From: Oscillospiraceae bacterium
GTDB lineage: Bacteria; Bacillota; Clostridia; Oscillospirales; Oscillospiraceae
DNA length: 42,428 nt
Direction: 5' to 3'
Assembly (NCBI GenBank): GCA_017415775.1
Contig: JAFQFC010000036.1
Span: 1-42,428, forward strand
In this document: in pieces, positions 32,901-40,730 of the stretch
How the letters are laid out: each line of letters opens with the position of its first letter
Position numbering within the stretch: the first letter of the stretch is position 1
Translations under genes and position numbers: made by a program
The notes under the pieces: model-generated
Seen by the model: the letters and a program-made list of their open reading frames with translations, nothing else
Databases searched by the model: none
Told to the model about the DNA's origin: nothing

Positions 32901-34636
32901 GTCAGCTGCAGGCGGGTTTCGCCATCCTGCAGCATTTTGCCCATGGTCTCCACAATGGACAGGCGGTGCTCCTCAGGGATATGGACGTAGGGCACCATGG
33001 TCAGCGCATCGGCCAGCACAAAACGGTCTGCCCCCTCCGCCGTGTAGAGTCGGCGCAGCAGCGCCTCTGCCATGGGACGGGATTCCTTGGGATCTACGTT
33101 TTCAAACAGCGTCTCGCACAGCGTTTTCAAGCTGTTGGAGATGCGAAGGGCATGCTTGGGCGCAATTTTACGGTCAGGATGCAGACATGCCTCGATATAG
33201 CTCTCCCACAGCTCCACGGACTCATCCAGCAGCGCCATCATGGTAGGCGTCATGACTCCACTGTCACGGGCGCCGCTGGGCCGCTCCTTGCGGTACTTGG
33301 GGCCGCTGTTGGCCAGGATCCGGCCCATGATCTGTCCGGCAACACGGCGCACATCGCCGTCGGGATGCATCAGCAGCTCGTACAGCAGCAGCAGCGTCTT
33401 TTTCTTATTGGACTTGGTCATGTAGGTGCTGTATTCCTGCAGCAGCAGCAAATAGGTGCGGATGCGCTGCAGATTTTTCTCACCCTTGGCCTGCTCCAGC
33501 AGCTGGTCGAAGGAAAGGTCGGTACTGATGGTCTTCATCAGGCGGATGGAGCCGGACAACGCCATGCTGCGCAGCGCCTGCAGCGCATCTTCCGCCGACA
33601 GGAGCGAGGCATCACGCTGATCGGGAGACAGCAGCTCGTCGGCGTCCATATCGGTGGGGACACCCATGGAACGCAGCATCAGCTCAAAGTCACGCAGCTT
33701 ATAGTACACCGTCTGGTAGCGCTTGGCCTTCTCCGGCGTCATGTCATAGAGCTTGGAGAAGATCATCTCATAGGCCTGCGCCAGTGTGTATATGCAGATC
33801 TTTTCCTTGCCGTCTTCGCCCCGGGTACCACGGACACGGAAGTCGGCATAGATCAGCAGCAAGGACTCCACCGGCAGGTTCTCAAACTCCAGATCCCAGG
33901 TGGAGTGGTTGGCCGACACATGACCGATCTCCTCTATATCATGCTGGTTGAACCACTGCCAGGTATAGTAATAATGCAGATACGGGATGCGGCGGGCGTC
34001 ATCGCCACGGCAGCCGAACTTGCCCACATCATGACCAAAGGCGGCAGCGCTGACCAGCGGCAGATCCACATCCAGACCGGCCTTCTTTGCCAGAATGGCC
34101 GTATGCAGCGCCACATTGTGGACGCCGATGGTATGGGACGCCGGGTCAAAGGGGCGGATCTCACGGCTGATGCGCATCAGCGGCAGCACATGGGCCGCCA
34201 CAATGGCACGGTGGTAGCGATTGTACTCCTCCGCCACACGACTGTCGCGCAGCGCACTTTCATCAAAGGGCAGCACATCTGTCAGAGGCTCAAACGCCGT
34301 CAAATGCTGGCTCAGCACCTGCACCAATACCGTCAGGTACAGCTGCTCGTCATCGGACAGCGGGCGGGCAGGATGCGCCTCATCAGGGAACATATTGTCG
34401 CTGAGTCGGTCACACAAAGCGCTCAGCCAGACGTGCAGGTCTTCGGGCTGCTGCTCCATCACACCGGCGCACTCCTCCAGTACACGCAGGCAGGCATCGG
34501 CATCGTGGCCGCCAATGGATTCCAGCGCCGCCATGCGACTGTCACTATCCAGCAGCACCGCCGCAGCGTCTACCGTTTCTGCCAACTGTGCCAGCGCACG
34601 GCGCAGGTCTTCGTTTCTGTAAATCATATCACTCAT
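29945..34636 (-). CDS. Multidomain HD - helical repeat - NadD-like nucleotidyltransferase - GNAT-like - PRTase-like protein
   Basis: This 1563-residue protein would be cytosolic, as no signal or membrane segments are seen. An HD domain lies at about 165-265 (H173; H202-D203 in FGHDVGKFG; H244). A long helical, HEAT-like region runs from about 390 to 840. A NadD-type nucleotidyltransferase occupies about 885-1076, with GTFDPFSLGH at 891-900, 'LVAGSDVIENASAYRIP' and SSTRIREYI at 1041-1049. A GNAT-like segment lies at about 1110-1225 ('ILMVDAVEIIGLRSGEQ', 'DEALRDALIQLGFAPV'). A phosphoribosyltransferase-like domain with ILLVDDFLHKGYR, a PRPP-loop-like motif, is at 1374-1386. GAGGTG precedes the ATG. 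It is first in the operon with the LDH-like and flavodoxin-like genes. Activity is unproven; the nucleotidyltransferase motifs are the strongest evidence. Confidence 0.8.
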   Translation of the reverse strand: MSDMIYRNEDLRRALAQLAETVDAAAVLLDSDSRMAALESIGGHDADACLRVLEECAGVMEQQPEDLHVWLSALCDRLSDNMFPDEAHPARPLSDDEQLYLTVLVQVLSQHLTAFEPLTDVLPFDESALRDSRVAEEYNRYHRAIVAAHVLPLMRISREIRPFDPASHTIGVHNVALHTAILAKKAGLDVDLPLVSAAAFGHDVGKFGCRGDDARRIPYLHYYYTWQWFNQHDIEEIGHVSANHSTWDLEFENLPVESLLLIYADFRVRGTRGEDGKEKICIYTLAQAYEMIFSKLYDMTPEKAKRYQTVYYKLRDFELMLRSMGVPTDMDADELLSPDQRDASLLSAEDALQALRSMALSGSIRLMKTISTDLSFDQLLEQAKGEKNLQRIRTYLLLLQEYSTYMTKSNKKKTLLLLYELLMHPDGDVRRVAGQIMGRILANSGPKYRKERPSGARDSGVMTPTMMALLDESVELWESYIEACLHPDRKIAPKHALRISNSLKTLCETLFENVDPKESRPMAEALLRRLYTAEGADRFVLADALTMVPYVHIPEEHRLSIVETMGKMLQDGETRLQLTALHCMEKLRRHTEVSDRVEEILDSFDPTLYADSEVLAYMKRRAIGCRLDTLDEEGASRIYLSNLKSAVHWTVKMTQIDMLCDHVRSHPETALHTAMHLSNVLSVSEHFPVRQSAGKHLLQIAPYLSVDHINEITVDLLRELETGQDEISYVIPPYLGRLMCMLPEKEMWEAESFLEDLVHGSAVRPARVALHVVGEMLNTLPEREDRMIDRTLGLLMTGICHYDPTIHQTALAVLCRDVLSDDRIFLHRRAAMFVRLHKKLLTVLTEPREGGLTFFNSAAMLNHLYRFIVGVEVEQGRFVFLPPKPVAFFPGTFDPFSLGHKQIVEEIRKLGFEVYLAVDEFSWSKMPLPKLLRRQIVSISVADQWDTYLFPDEIPVNIAMPDDLAHLARLLPDRELYLVAGSDVIENASAYRIPQPGGAAEYNHIVFCRNSARKADHTSLQETIHGKLKVLSLPPFFESVSSTRIREYIDRKLDISMLVDPVVQSFIYGYGLYVRSQELKNVMKPQDLYFGRFHEVNAALPTALNEVIGSVSKPLAVTLNARPDTLLGWAVGHTLRAADLYDVLHSLEAARYVRRYASGRILMVDAVEIIGLRSGEQCRCILNELLARSLEGEHTYALCRCGKEDEALRDALIQLGFAPVQDCEDIFCVDMRAPVMLLQDVLLWLKKPHQDDDEVKSAVMRTRPRLRSALNRMFPGQLVLCFDSEMLNQAVMEQVQRDNGVQDVPDGVRRLGPYMCVPYGKILSNEIVPNTVTKTLHVEKRFDTETGTFEIVEYPGYSQLHTQARTLRSFRRPILLVDDFLHKGYRIDKLDRVFREEQLTIDRIVVGIMSGNGKDLMQAQGRQAECEYFIPNLRYWLNESLLYPFVGGDSVGRQTMTEHMLPSINLILPYFYPYFMTDVTDAALRNFSRVALENAWEIMQTLERRHQRIFNTSLTLRRLGEALQQPRLPDKGDCVHYDFSLPASAYLAEDLRQIRRISRREKE

Positions 34637-34681
34637 TTTGCACCTCGCAAACGAGAATTGGCGTGTTATCCCAACACAGAT

Positions 34682-34687
34682 ATTATA
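34682..34687 (-). promoter_or_regulatory. Candidate -10 for the three-gene fusion operon
   Basis: A perfect TATAAT lies on the minus strand about 46 bases before the start. No good -35 sits at 16-18 bases. A second -10-like TATAGT lies just upstream. The promoter is not certain. Confidence 0.4.
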
Positions 34688-34746
34688 CCGAATTTACTAT
34701 ACCACAGACTGATGGCAATAGCCAGTCTTTACCATAACTTTTACAG

Positions 34747-34787
34747 CAAAAAAACAAAGAGAACAGCCGTGGCTGTCCTCTTCGTTT
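34747..34787 (-). terminator. Terminator of the larA-glycerate kinase operon
   Basis: On the minus strand, AAACGAAGAGGACAGCC pairs with GGCTGTTCTCTTTGTTT, followed by TTTT. Confidence 0.78.
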
Positions 34788-34795
34788 TCATCTCT

Positions 34796-35917
34796 TTATC
34801 TTGTCAGCAGGCGCACAATAGCATCCATCGTGGCTGCAAAGTTCTCTTTTGTCTTGTGGCGTGACACAGAAAAATCCTCCGCCCGGCGGTTGATGCTGAA
34901 TACCGAGGTAACGCCCAGATCGTAAGCACCCTCTGCCCCGTCGCCAACGCTGCCCACCACAGCCACCACCGGCACATGCTGCGCTGCGGCACGGCGTGCA
35001 ATGCCTATGACCACCTTGCCCCGCAGACTTTGGCTGTCCAGCTGTCCTTCGCCGGTAAAGACCATGTCGGTCTCGCCCAGCAGGTCATCAAAGCCCACGC
35101 AGTCCAGCACCGTCTCAATGCCGGATTTCAGGCTGCCGCCCAGAAAAGCCACCACACCTGCGCCAAAGGCGCCGGCAGCACCGGCACCCGGGATATCGGC
35201 AACGTTTCGGCCGCTCTGTCGCTGCATGACATCGGCCAGGTGGCGCAGTCCATCATCCAGACGTTCCACCATAGCTTTGTCAGCCCCCTTCTGGGGGCCG
35301 AAAATATAGGCTGCGCCCTGCAGTCCATACATGGGGTTATCAATATCGCACATGGCCGTGATCCTGCAGCCGGCAAGAAGCTTCTGCGCCGCAGATACAT
35401 CATAGTCATCGATCATATGCATCGTTGCGCCAGTCGGTGTAAAGCAATTTCCCTTCGCATCGAAAAACGCAACACCCAGCGCAGCAGCAGCGCCGGTACC
35501 GGCATCGTTGGTGCAGCTGCCGCCCAGTCCCAGCACGATCTCCCGGGCGCCGTGCTCCACGGCATGACGAATGATCTCACCTACGCCGCAGGTAGTGGTC
35601 AGGGACGGATCCTTTCGCTCGCCCACCATAGGCAGGCCGGCCGCCTGAGCCATTTCCACAAAGGCAGTATCCCCATGGACGGCATAGCAGGCTTCCACCG
35701 GCTCACCCCACGGACCGGTAACGGTCACGAACACCTTCTTCGCCTGCAGCGCATGGACAAAGCAGTCCACCGTTCCCTCGCCGCCATCGGCCACGGGAAT
35801 GGTCAGCACACGGCAGTCGGGCAGATGCTTTGCGATCACTTCCCTGCCCAGTTCGCAGAACTCCACGGCAGAAAGGGTACCTTTAAAAGAATCAGGGATC
35901 AAAATACACTGTTTCAT
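34796..35917 (-). CDS. glxK: Glycerate kinase
   Basis: This is a 373-residue glycerate kinase of the GlxK/GarK family (normal length about 375-380), phosphorylating D-glycerate to 2- or 3-phosphoglycerate. Signatures are 'ILIPDSFKGTLSAVEFC' at the N-terminus, 'PVADGGEGTVDCF', 'FVEMAQAAGLPMV', and the glycine-rich LGLGGSCTNDAGTGAAAALG (about 128-147). 'FTGEGQLDSQSLRGKVVIGIARRA' lies toward the C-terminus. AAGGAGC lies about ten bases before the ATG. It is 24 bases downstream of a larA-family gene, suggesting that the racemase feeds it. Confidence 0.94.
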   Translation of the reverse strand: MKQCILIPDSFKGTLSAVEFCELGREVIAKHLPDCRVLTIPVADGGEGTVDCFVHALQAKKVFVTVTGPWGEPVEACYAVHGDTAFVEMAQAAGLPMVGERKDPSLTTTCGVGEIIRHAVEHGAREIVLGLGGSCTNDAGTGAAAALGVAFFDAKGNCFTPTGATMHMIDDYDVSAAQKLLAGCRITAMCDIDNPMYGLQGAAYIFGPQKGADKAMVERLDDGLRHLADVMQRQSGRNVADIPGAGAAGAFGAGVVAFLGGSLKSGIETVLDCVGFDDLLGETDMVFTGEGQLDSQSLRGKVVIGIARRAAAQHVPVVAVVGSVGDGAEGAYDLGVTSVFSINRRAEDFSVSRHKTKENFAATMDAIVRLLTR

Positions 35918-35941
35918 GTTGATTTGCTCCTTTTTTCCGCC

Positions 35942-37219
35942 TTACGGAAGAACAATGACGCCCACACCGTCGGGGATGGCGGTAATGGAGACCTCTTCTC
36001 TGCCCAGCATGCGGCGTGCCAGCGTCAGCGCTTCTTCGATGGAGTGGGCCGGTGTCATATGCAGCTGCTCTACCAATACATCTTCGGCGTCGGAGATGTA
36101 AATCACACGGGCACGCTGCAGAATACGGATCATGATCTGGGCCTGCCACTGGTCCGGCAGCGTTTCTCCTCTGCCCCGACTCAGAATATCGGCCATCAGC
36201 GCATCCATGTCGTCGCCGGCCATCAATTCCCGGCAGAAGGCTTCGCCGCCGTGGCCGTCATTGGACTTGGCCAGCATGATGATCACGCCGCCTTCTTTCA
36301 CGGTGGCTTCTGCCGCCGTCATCCCCTTCACCGCCTGATAGATGTTCTGGTCAAGGGGGTATCCGCCGTTGGTGGTGATGACGATGTCAGCCATGGCAGC
36401 CTTCACGCCGCACAGGCCTTCCAAAAATGCACAGCCTGCTTCGTGGGCTGCTTCTATATCACCGGCCACGGCGTGGATGGTCTCCTTCTCGCCGTTGAGA
36501 ACCACGTTGAGGATGAATGCCAGGCCCGCTTTCCGGGCAGCCCACACCATATCGCAGTGGATGGGATTATCCCGCAGACTGCCGGCACGGGAGGCCGGGT
36601 GGTCGATAAACTCAGCGCAATGGTTGGCCAACACCGTGCTGCGGCCTGCCACACCGGGCAGCACCGCCTTGCGGCTGCCGGAATAACCGGCGAAGAAATG
36701 CGGTTCAATAAAGCCCTCGGACACCAACAGGTCTGCCTCGCAGGCCAGACGGTTGACCCAACACTCGCCGCCGGAGGGCAGTATACCCAGCAGCACCATG
36801 TTGGCCGTATCGTCGCAGTCGTGGATCACGATCTTCTCCCGGGCCACGATGTCCTCGCCAAACTTGGCCACCAACTCCTCACGGGTCGTCTCACGATGGC
36901 AGCCGGTGGCGATGAGAATGGTGATCTCCGCCTCGGGATTGCCGGTGCGGATCTCCTGCAGCAGCGCCGGCATCAGCAGCTTGCTGGGGACAGGGCGGGT
37001 ATGGTCGCTGGCGATGATGGTCACCTTTTGCTTTCCACGGCTCAGTTCCCGCAGGGGCAGTGAGCCAATGGGGTTCTCCAGCGCACGGCGCACCAGCGTC
37101 ACATCATCGGTGTCGGGCCGATAACTCTCCAATTCGGAGGTCAGCACGGCTTTGATCTGCTGCTTGGGAAGTGCGGCAGACATAACACCTTTACCGTAAG
37201 GAAATTGCAGATGAGTCAT
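35942..37219 (-). CDS. larA: LarA-family nickel-pincer 2-hydroxyacid racemase
   Basis: LarA racemises lactate using a covalently bound nickel-pincer nucleotide. The 425-residue protein retains the catalytic set at the same numbering as the L. plantarum enzyme: DHTRP (72-76), H108 (GCHRE), H174 (EPHFFAGYSG), K184 (SRKAVLPG) and H200 (LANH). Related family members act on other 2-hydroxyacids, so lactate is not assured; a glycerate kinase directly downstream makes glycerate a reasonable candidate. The start at 37219 follows AAAGGAGG. The cofactor genes larB, larC and larE are not in the window and must lie elsewhere if the protein is active. Confidence 0.88.
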   Translation of the reverse strand: MTHLQFPYGKGVMSAALPKQQIKAVLTSELESYRPDTDDVTLVRRALENPIGSLPLRELSRGKQKVTIIASDHTRPVPSKLLMPALLQEIRTGNPEAEITILIATGCHRETTREELVAKFGEDIVAREKIVIHDCDDTANMVLLGILPSGGECWVNRLACEADLLVSEGFIEPHFFAGYSGSRKAVLPGVAGRSTVLANHCAEFIDHPASRAGSLRDNPIHCDMVWAARKAGLAFILNVVLNGEKETIHAVAGDIEAAHEAGCAFLEGLCGVKAAMADIVITTNGGYPLDQNIYQAVKGMTAAEATVKEGGVIIMLAKSNDGHGGEAFCRELMAGDDMDALMADILSRGRGETLPDQWQAQIMIRILQRARVIYISDAEDVLVEQLHMTPAHSIEEALTLARRMLGREEVSITAIPDGVGVIVLP

Positions 37220-37253
37220 AAATACTCCTCCTTTGGGCTTCATTTGAGAAGAA

Positions 37254-37910
37254 TCATTGCTTTTTTGTAAAACGAAGAGCCGCAAGGTACAGTAGAACGA
37301 GGCCTATGCTGAGCAATACGCCGCCGATGATATCCGTCAGCCAATGGACACCGGAAATCAGTCTGCCGATGACCATAAACGCCGTAAAGGCAGCCAACAT
37401 CACCTGCACGCAATTCTTGCGCACACCTGCTTTCATCCGCCCATGCAGCTGCAGCATAACGCTGGGCATCACGCACAACACCAGCATGGTGGTGGAAGAA
37501 GGATAAGATGCCTCCAGAACGCCATTGATCAGCACAGGGCGATAGTTGACGGCCAGCTTCTCAAAGAGAACGAACACCGCCAACACCGTAACGTAGAAAC
37601 CGCCCAGCACCAGAAGATCGCCGTCCACCTTCCGCAGATCCTTTCGACGGATCAGCTGCACCAAACCCAGCAAACCGAAGGCCGCCACGCAGCCCAGCGG
37701 GATCACACTCAGGGTGTCCGTCAGGTCGTACAGCGCCATATGCACGCCGGTCAGCTGATGGAACGCTCCGTTGATCCCGGCAAAGCCGACGGCAGAGTTC
37801 GCTGGGCCGATGGGCTGCACATTTACAAGAGAAACCACCACCGTCCACAGCACAAAGGCTGCCAGCAGACACAGGGCAAGGGTCAAATATTTCTTCGCTT
37901 CATTTTTCAA
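37254..37910 (-). CDS. PAP2-superfamily membrane protein with altered motif 2
   Basis: This 218-residue protein has about six membrane helices. PAP2 phosphatase motifs are visible: K118...R124-P125 (KLAVNYRP) and the third motif GRLISGVHWLTD (R183, H189, D193). In motif 2, the normal Pro-Ser-Gly-His is replaced by YPSSTTM (136-142), so the acid/base histidine is missing. It may be inactive, a different enzyme, or a binding protein. The start codon is TTG 37910, with GGAGGACC upstream; no in-frame ATG is nearby. It ends 34 bases before larA and may be cotranscribed with it. Confidence 0.8.
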   Translation of the reverse strand: MKNEAKKYLTLALCLLAAFVLWTVVVSLVNVQPIGPANSAVGFAGINGAFHQLTGVHMALYDLTDTLSVIPLGCVAAFGLLGLVQLIRRKDLRKVDGDLLVLGGFYVTVLAVFVLFEKLAVNYRPVLINGVLEASYPSSTTMLVLCVMPSVMLQLHGRMKAGVRKNCVQVMLAAFTAFMVIGRLISGVHWLTDIIGGVLLSIGLVLLYLAALRFTKKQ

Positions 37911-38015
37911 TTTTGGGTCCTCCCTATCGTAAAATCAGCTTTCGCTGAAGGGAGCATACAACCCATCCGCCGTTTTAGCAAGCAACTTGCCGTCACATCT
38001 GCGACACGTTTCGTG

Positions 38016-38609
38016 TCAGCGCCTTTTGAGCAGCAAAAGTTTGACCACCAACAGTACAAAGAGCAGCGCTGCAGCATAGGGCTGCGACCCGGCGATGAAT
38101 AAAAGTACACCCGCACCGTGCAGCAGGAGTGATACCGAAACGCTCCATTCTTCCCACAGCTTCTCTCTGCAAAGCATGGTCAGCAATCCCCACAAGCCCA
38201 GCATAACCGTCAGCACGAGATAGATGTTCCGCATATACGGTGCAATTGTTGTCAGACGCCAAAGCGAAACCGACTGAACCTGTCCGTTCACCGTTTGACC
38301 AAAAAGCGGCAGCAGCAAGAGAAGGGACGCACTGACATCCAGCAGGCCAAAAATCCGTCTGCGAAAGTCTTTCTTCTGCTGATACAAATCCTCCTGTGCC
38401 GCATGCAGCAGTTCCTCACCGGACAGCAGTTCGTCCAGTGACACAGAGAAGAACGCCGCAAGATCCTTCAGCGATTCGATGTTGGGATAGCCTCTGCCCG
38501 ATTCCCATTTGGAAACAGCGGTGCGAGACACAAACAGTTGCTGGGCCAGTTCCTCTTGGGTAAGGCCCTTTTGTTTTCTTAGCTTTTGCAGTTTTTCGTG
38601 AAATTCCAT
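38016..38609 (-). CDS. XRE-family regulator with C-terminal membrane domain (third)
   Basis: This 197-residue protein has an N-terminal Xre-type helix-turn-helix (about 4-60; LTQEELAQQLFVSRTAVSKWESGRGYPNIESLK). Four hydrophobic segments follow (about 93-107, 127-146, 152-168 and 171-190). It has the same design as the two XRE genes at the left end of the window but is clearly diverged in sequence. The ATG at 38609 lacks a strong ribosome site (GGAAAG at about 12 bases). The alternative TTG at 38633 adds 8 residues. It has its own promoter. Confidence 0.85.
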   Translation of the reverse strand: MEFHEKLQKLRKQKGLTQEELAQQLFVSRTAVSKWESGRGYPNIESLKDLAAFFSVSLDELLSGEELLHAAQEDLYQQKKDFRRRIFGLLDVSASLLLLLPLFGQTVNGQVQSVSLWRLTTIAPYMRNIYLVLTVMLGLWGLLTMLCREKLWEEWSVSVSLLLHGAGVLLFIAGSQPYAAALLFVLLVVKLLLLKRR

Positions 38610-38654
38610 GACCGTTGCGCTTTCCGGAGACAACCGACGGTCCCCTTTTTTGAC

Positions 38655-38683
38655 AGTATAGCACAGCGCCGGTCAGGATACAA
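38655..38683 (-). promoter_or_regulatory. Promoter of the third XRE gene
   Basis: On the minus strand, TTGTAT (38683-38678) and TATACT (38660-38655) are 17 bases apart, with TGC before the -10 (extended -10). The -35 overlaps the end of the fhs terminator. Confidence 0.65.
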
Positions 38684-38718
38684 GAAGAGGCACAGCAGGA
38701 AAACCTGCTGCGCCTCTT
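38681..38718 (-). terminator. Terminator of fhs
   Basis: On the minus strand, AAGAGGCGCAGCAGG and CCTGCTGTGCCTCTT form a 15-base-pair stem with one mismatch-type pair around TTTT, followed by CTTG. Confidence 0.75.
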
Positions 38719-38733
38719 TCATTTGAAGTTTTC

Positions 38734-40407
38734 TTAGAACAGGCCGGTGATCTTGCCGGTCTCGTCCACGTCGATCTTCTCGGCAGCGGGAACCTTGGGC
38801 AGGCCGGGCATGGTCATGATGTCGCCGGTCAGAGCCACCAGGAAACCGGCGCCGGCGCTGACCTTCAGGTTGCGCACGGTGACGGTAAAGCCACGGGGAG
38901 CGCCCAGCAGGGCGGGATCGTCGGAGAAGGAGTACTGGGTCTTGGCCATGCAGATGGGCAGGTTGCCAAAGCCGTTGGCTTCCAGCTCAGCCATCTGCTT
39001 GCGGGCGTTGGCCGTCAGGGCCACGCCGTCGGCATGGTAGATCTTCTTGGCGATGGCGTTGAGCTTGGCCTCGATGCTCTCTTCCACGTCATAGGCGAAG
39101 GTGAAGTTGGACTCCTGCTCGCACAGGCGGACCACTTCCTCAGCCAGAGCCATACCGCCCTCGCCGCCCTTGGCCCACACCTCGCTCAGAGCCACGTTGA
39201 CACCCAGCGCACGGCACTTATCCTCCACCAGCTTCAGCTCAGCGGCGGTGTCGGTGGGGAAAGCATTGATGGCCACCACGCAGGGCAGACCGTAGACCTG
39301 CGTGATGTTCTCCACATGCTGCAGCAGGTTGGGCAGGCCCTTCTCCAGGGCCTCCAGATTCTCGTTGTTCAGCTCAGCCTTGGGCACGCCGCCGTGGTTC
39401 TTCAGAGCACGGACAGTGGCCACCACCACAACAGCGGCGGGAGTCAGGCCGGCCAGACGGCACTTGATATCCAGGAACTTCTCAGCGCCCAGGTCGGCAC
39501 CGAAACCGGCCTCGGTGACGCAATAGTCGGACAGCTTCAGAGCGATCTTGGTTGCCATGACGCTGTTGCAGCCGTGGGCAATATTGGCGAAGGGGCCGCC
39601 GTGGATGAAAGAAGGCGTACCTTCCAGCGTCTGCACCAGATTGGGCTTCAGGGCATCCTTCAGCAGAGCTGCCATAGCGCCCTCGGCCTTCAGGTCATGA
39701 GCGGTGACAGGCTTGCCGTCGAAGGTGTAAGCCACCACCATGCGGCCCAGACGGGCCTTCAGGTCAGGAATGTCGGCGCTCAGGCACAGAACGGCCATGA
39801 TCTCGCTGGCCACGGTAATGTCGAAGCCGTCCTCACGGGGCACGCCCTGCATGCGGCCGCCCAGACCGTCGATGACGTTGCGCAGCTGGCGGTCGTTCAT
39901 ATCCACGCAGCGCTTCCAGACGATGCGCTTAACATCGATGCCCAGGCTGTTGCCCTGCTGAATGTGGTTATCCAGCATAGCAGCCAGCAGGTTGTTGGCA
40001 GCACCGATGGCGTGGAAGTCACCGGTGAAGTGCAGGTTGATATCCTCCATAGGCACCACCTGTGCGTAGCCGCCGCCGGCAGCGCCGCCCTTGACGCCAA
40101 ACACGGGGCCCAGAGAGGGCTCACGCAGAGCCACCAGGGTATTCTTGCCCAGACGGCGCAGACCATCGGCCAGACCAACAGTGGTGGTGGTCTTACCTTC
40201 ACCGGCAGGAGTGGGATTGATGGCGGTGACCAGGATCAGCTTGCCGTCTTTGCGGTCGGTCTCCCGCAGCAGGTTATAGTCGATCTTGGCCTTATACTTG
40301 CCGTACAGCTCCAGATACTTCTCATCCACACCGGCGACTTGGGCGATCTCGGTGATGGGACGCATGGTACAGGCCTGGGCGATCTCGATGTCGGTCTTGA
40401 ATTCCAT
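38734..40407 (-). CDS. fhs: Formate-tetrahydrofolate ligase
   Basis: This enzyme condenses formate and tetrahydrofolate with ATP to give 10-formyl-THF for purine synthesis and one-carbon flow. The 557-residue protein is full length. It has 'SDIEIAQ'-like N-terminal residues ([14 protein letters not shown]), the P-loop [12 protein letters not shown] (about 63-74), '[36 protein letters not shown]', and the C-terminus 'ITGLF'. The start at 40407 follows GGAGGAATACATT; the frame upstream passes through the riboswitch and is not coding. It is controlled by a ZTP riboswitch. The neighbouring purL and the micro-fhs frame suggest an ancestral purine/one-carbon cluster. Confidence 0.97.
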   Translation of the reverse strand: MEFKTDIEIAQACTMRPITEIAQVAGVDEKYLELYGKYKAKIDYNLLRETDRKDGKLILVTAINPTPAGEGKTTTTVGLADGLRRLGKNTLVALREPSLGPVFGVKGGAAGGGYAQVVPMEDINLHFTGDFHAIGAANNLLAAMLDNHIQQGNSLGIDVKRIVWKRCVDMNDRQLRNVIDGLGGRMQGVPREDGFDITVASEIMAVLCLSADIPDLKARLGRMVVAYTFDGKPVTAHDLKAEGAMAALLKDALKPNLVQTLEGTPSFIHGGPFANIAHGCNSVMATKIALKLSDYCVTEAGFGADLGAEKFLDIKCRLAGLTPAAVVVVATVRALKNHGGVPKAELNNENLEALEKGLPNLLQHVENITQVYGLPCVVAINAFPTDTAAELKLVEDKCRALGVNVALSEVWAKGGEGGMALAEEVVRLCEQESNFTFAYDVEESIEAKLNAIAKKIYHADGVALTANARKQMAELEANGFGNLPICMAKTQYSFSDDPALLGAPRGFTVTVRNLKVSAGAGFLVALTGDIMTMPGLPKVPAAEKIDVDETGKITGLF

Positions 40408-40448
40408 AATGTATTCCTCCGTTTTTTCTGTTGTGGCGTCCTTCCTGT

Positions 40449-40486
40449 AAAAACAAAAAGGACGCACTACAATGTGTAGTACGCCC
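40449..40486 (-). terminator. Attenuator of the ZTP riboswitch
   Basis: On the minus strand, GGGCGTACTACA pairs with TGTAGTGCGTCC (12 pairs), followed by TTTTTGTTTTT. Its 5' arm starts with the GGGC of the aptamer's conserved CTGGGC, so ligand binding and terminator formation exclude each other, implying an ON switch. Confidence 0.85.
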
Positions 40487-40558
40487 AGACGGTCGGCAAT
40501 AGCGGTGTTCCGCAACTGTACTCCGTGTGGTTATTCCACTTCCGTCAGTCATACAGCC
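40483..40558 (-). ncRNA. ZTP (pfl) riboswitch upstream of fhs
   Basis: The minus strand shows GACTGACGGAAGTGG-AATAA-CCAC, then ACGGAGTACAG, a short hairpin with GCGGAACACCGC, and GCCGACCGTCTGGGC, the two conserved halves of the pfl/ZTP aptamer. It senses ZMP/ZTP, which accumulate when 10-formyl-THF is short, and is expected to raise fhs expression. Confidence 0.88.
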
Positions 40559-40564
40559 AACTTA

Positions 40565-40593
40565 TTTATATCAAGATTGCGGGAAATTGTCAA
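40565..40593 (-). promoter_or_regulatory. Promoter of the ZTP riboswitch-fhs transcript
   Basis: On the minus strand, TTGACA (40593-40588) and TATAAA (40570-40565) have a 17-base spacer. The aptamer begins a few bases after the expected start. The stretch 40594-40730 upstream holds no gene or motif I can recognise. Confidence 0.82.
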
Positions 40594-40730
40594 GGGAGAT
40601 TTGGAAAATGATGATGCGAATCAAAAAGTAACCGTACAGATGGAAGATATGAAGAATCGAGCTCCGATCAGCATGTCTCTATAGGTATGATCTTTTATAC
40701 CACCTGTCTGGCAAATGCTTTTTGTTATAC

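Noticed and set aside
31562-34864. A 1100-codon open frame on the plus strand
   Set aside because: It is antisense to the multidomain gene, has no ribosome site, is rich in His/Gln from reversed codons, and matches no family. It is a shadow of GC-rich coding sequence.
37911-38015. Hairpins after the third XRE gene as a terminator or riboswitch
   Set aside because: GACACG/CGTGTC is a short stem with no T tract, and nothing resembles a known aptamer.
40594-40730. A possible small gene between fhs and the micro-fhs frame
   Set aside because: No frame has a ribosome site and plausible composition on either strand.
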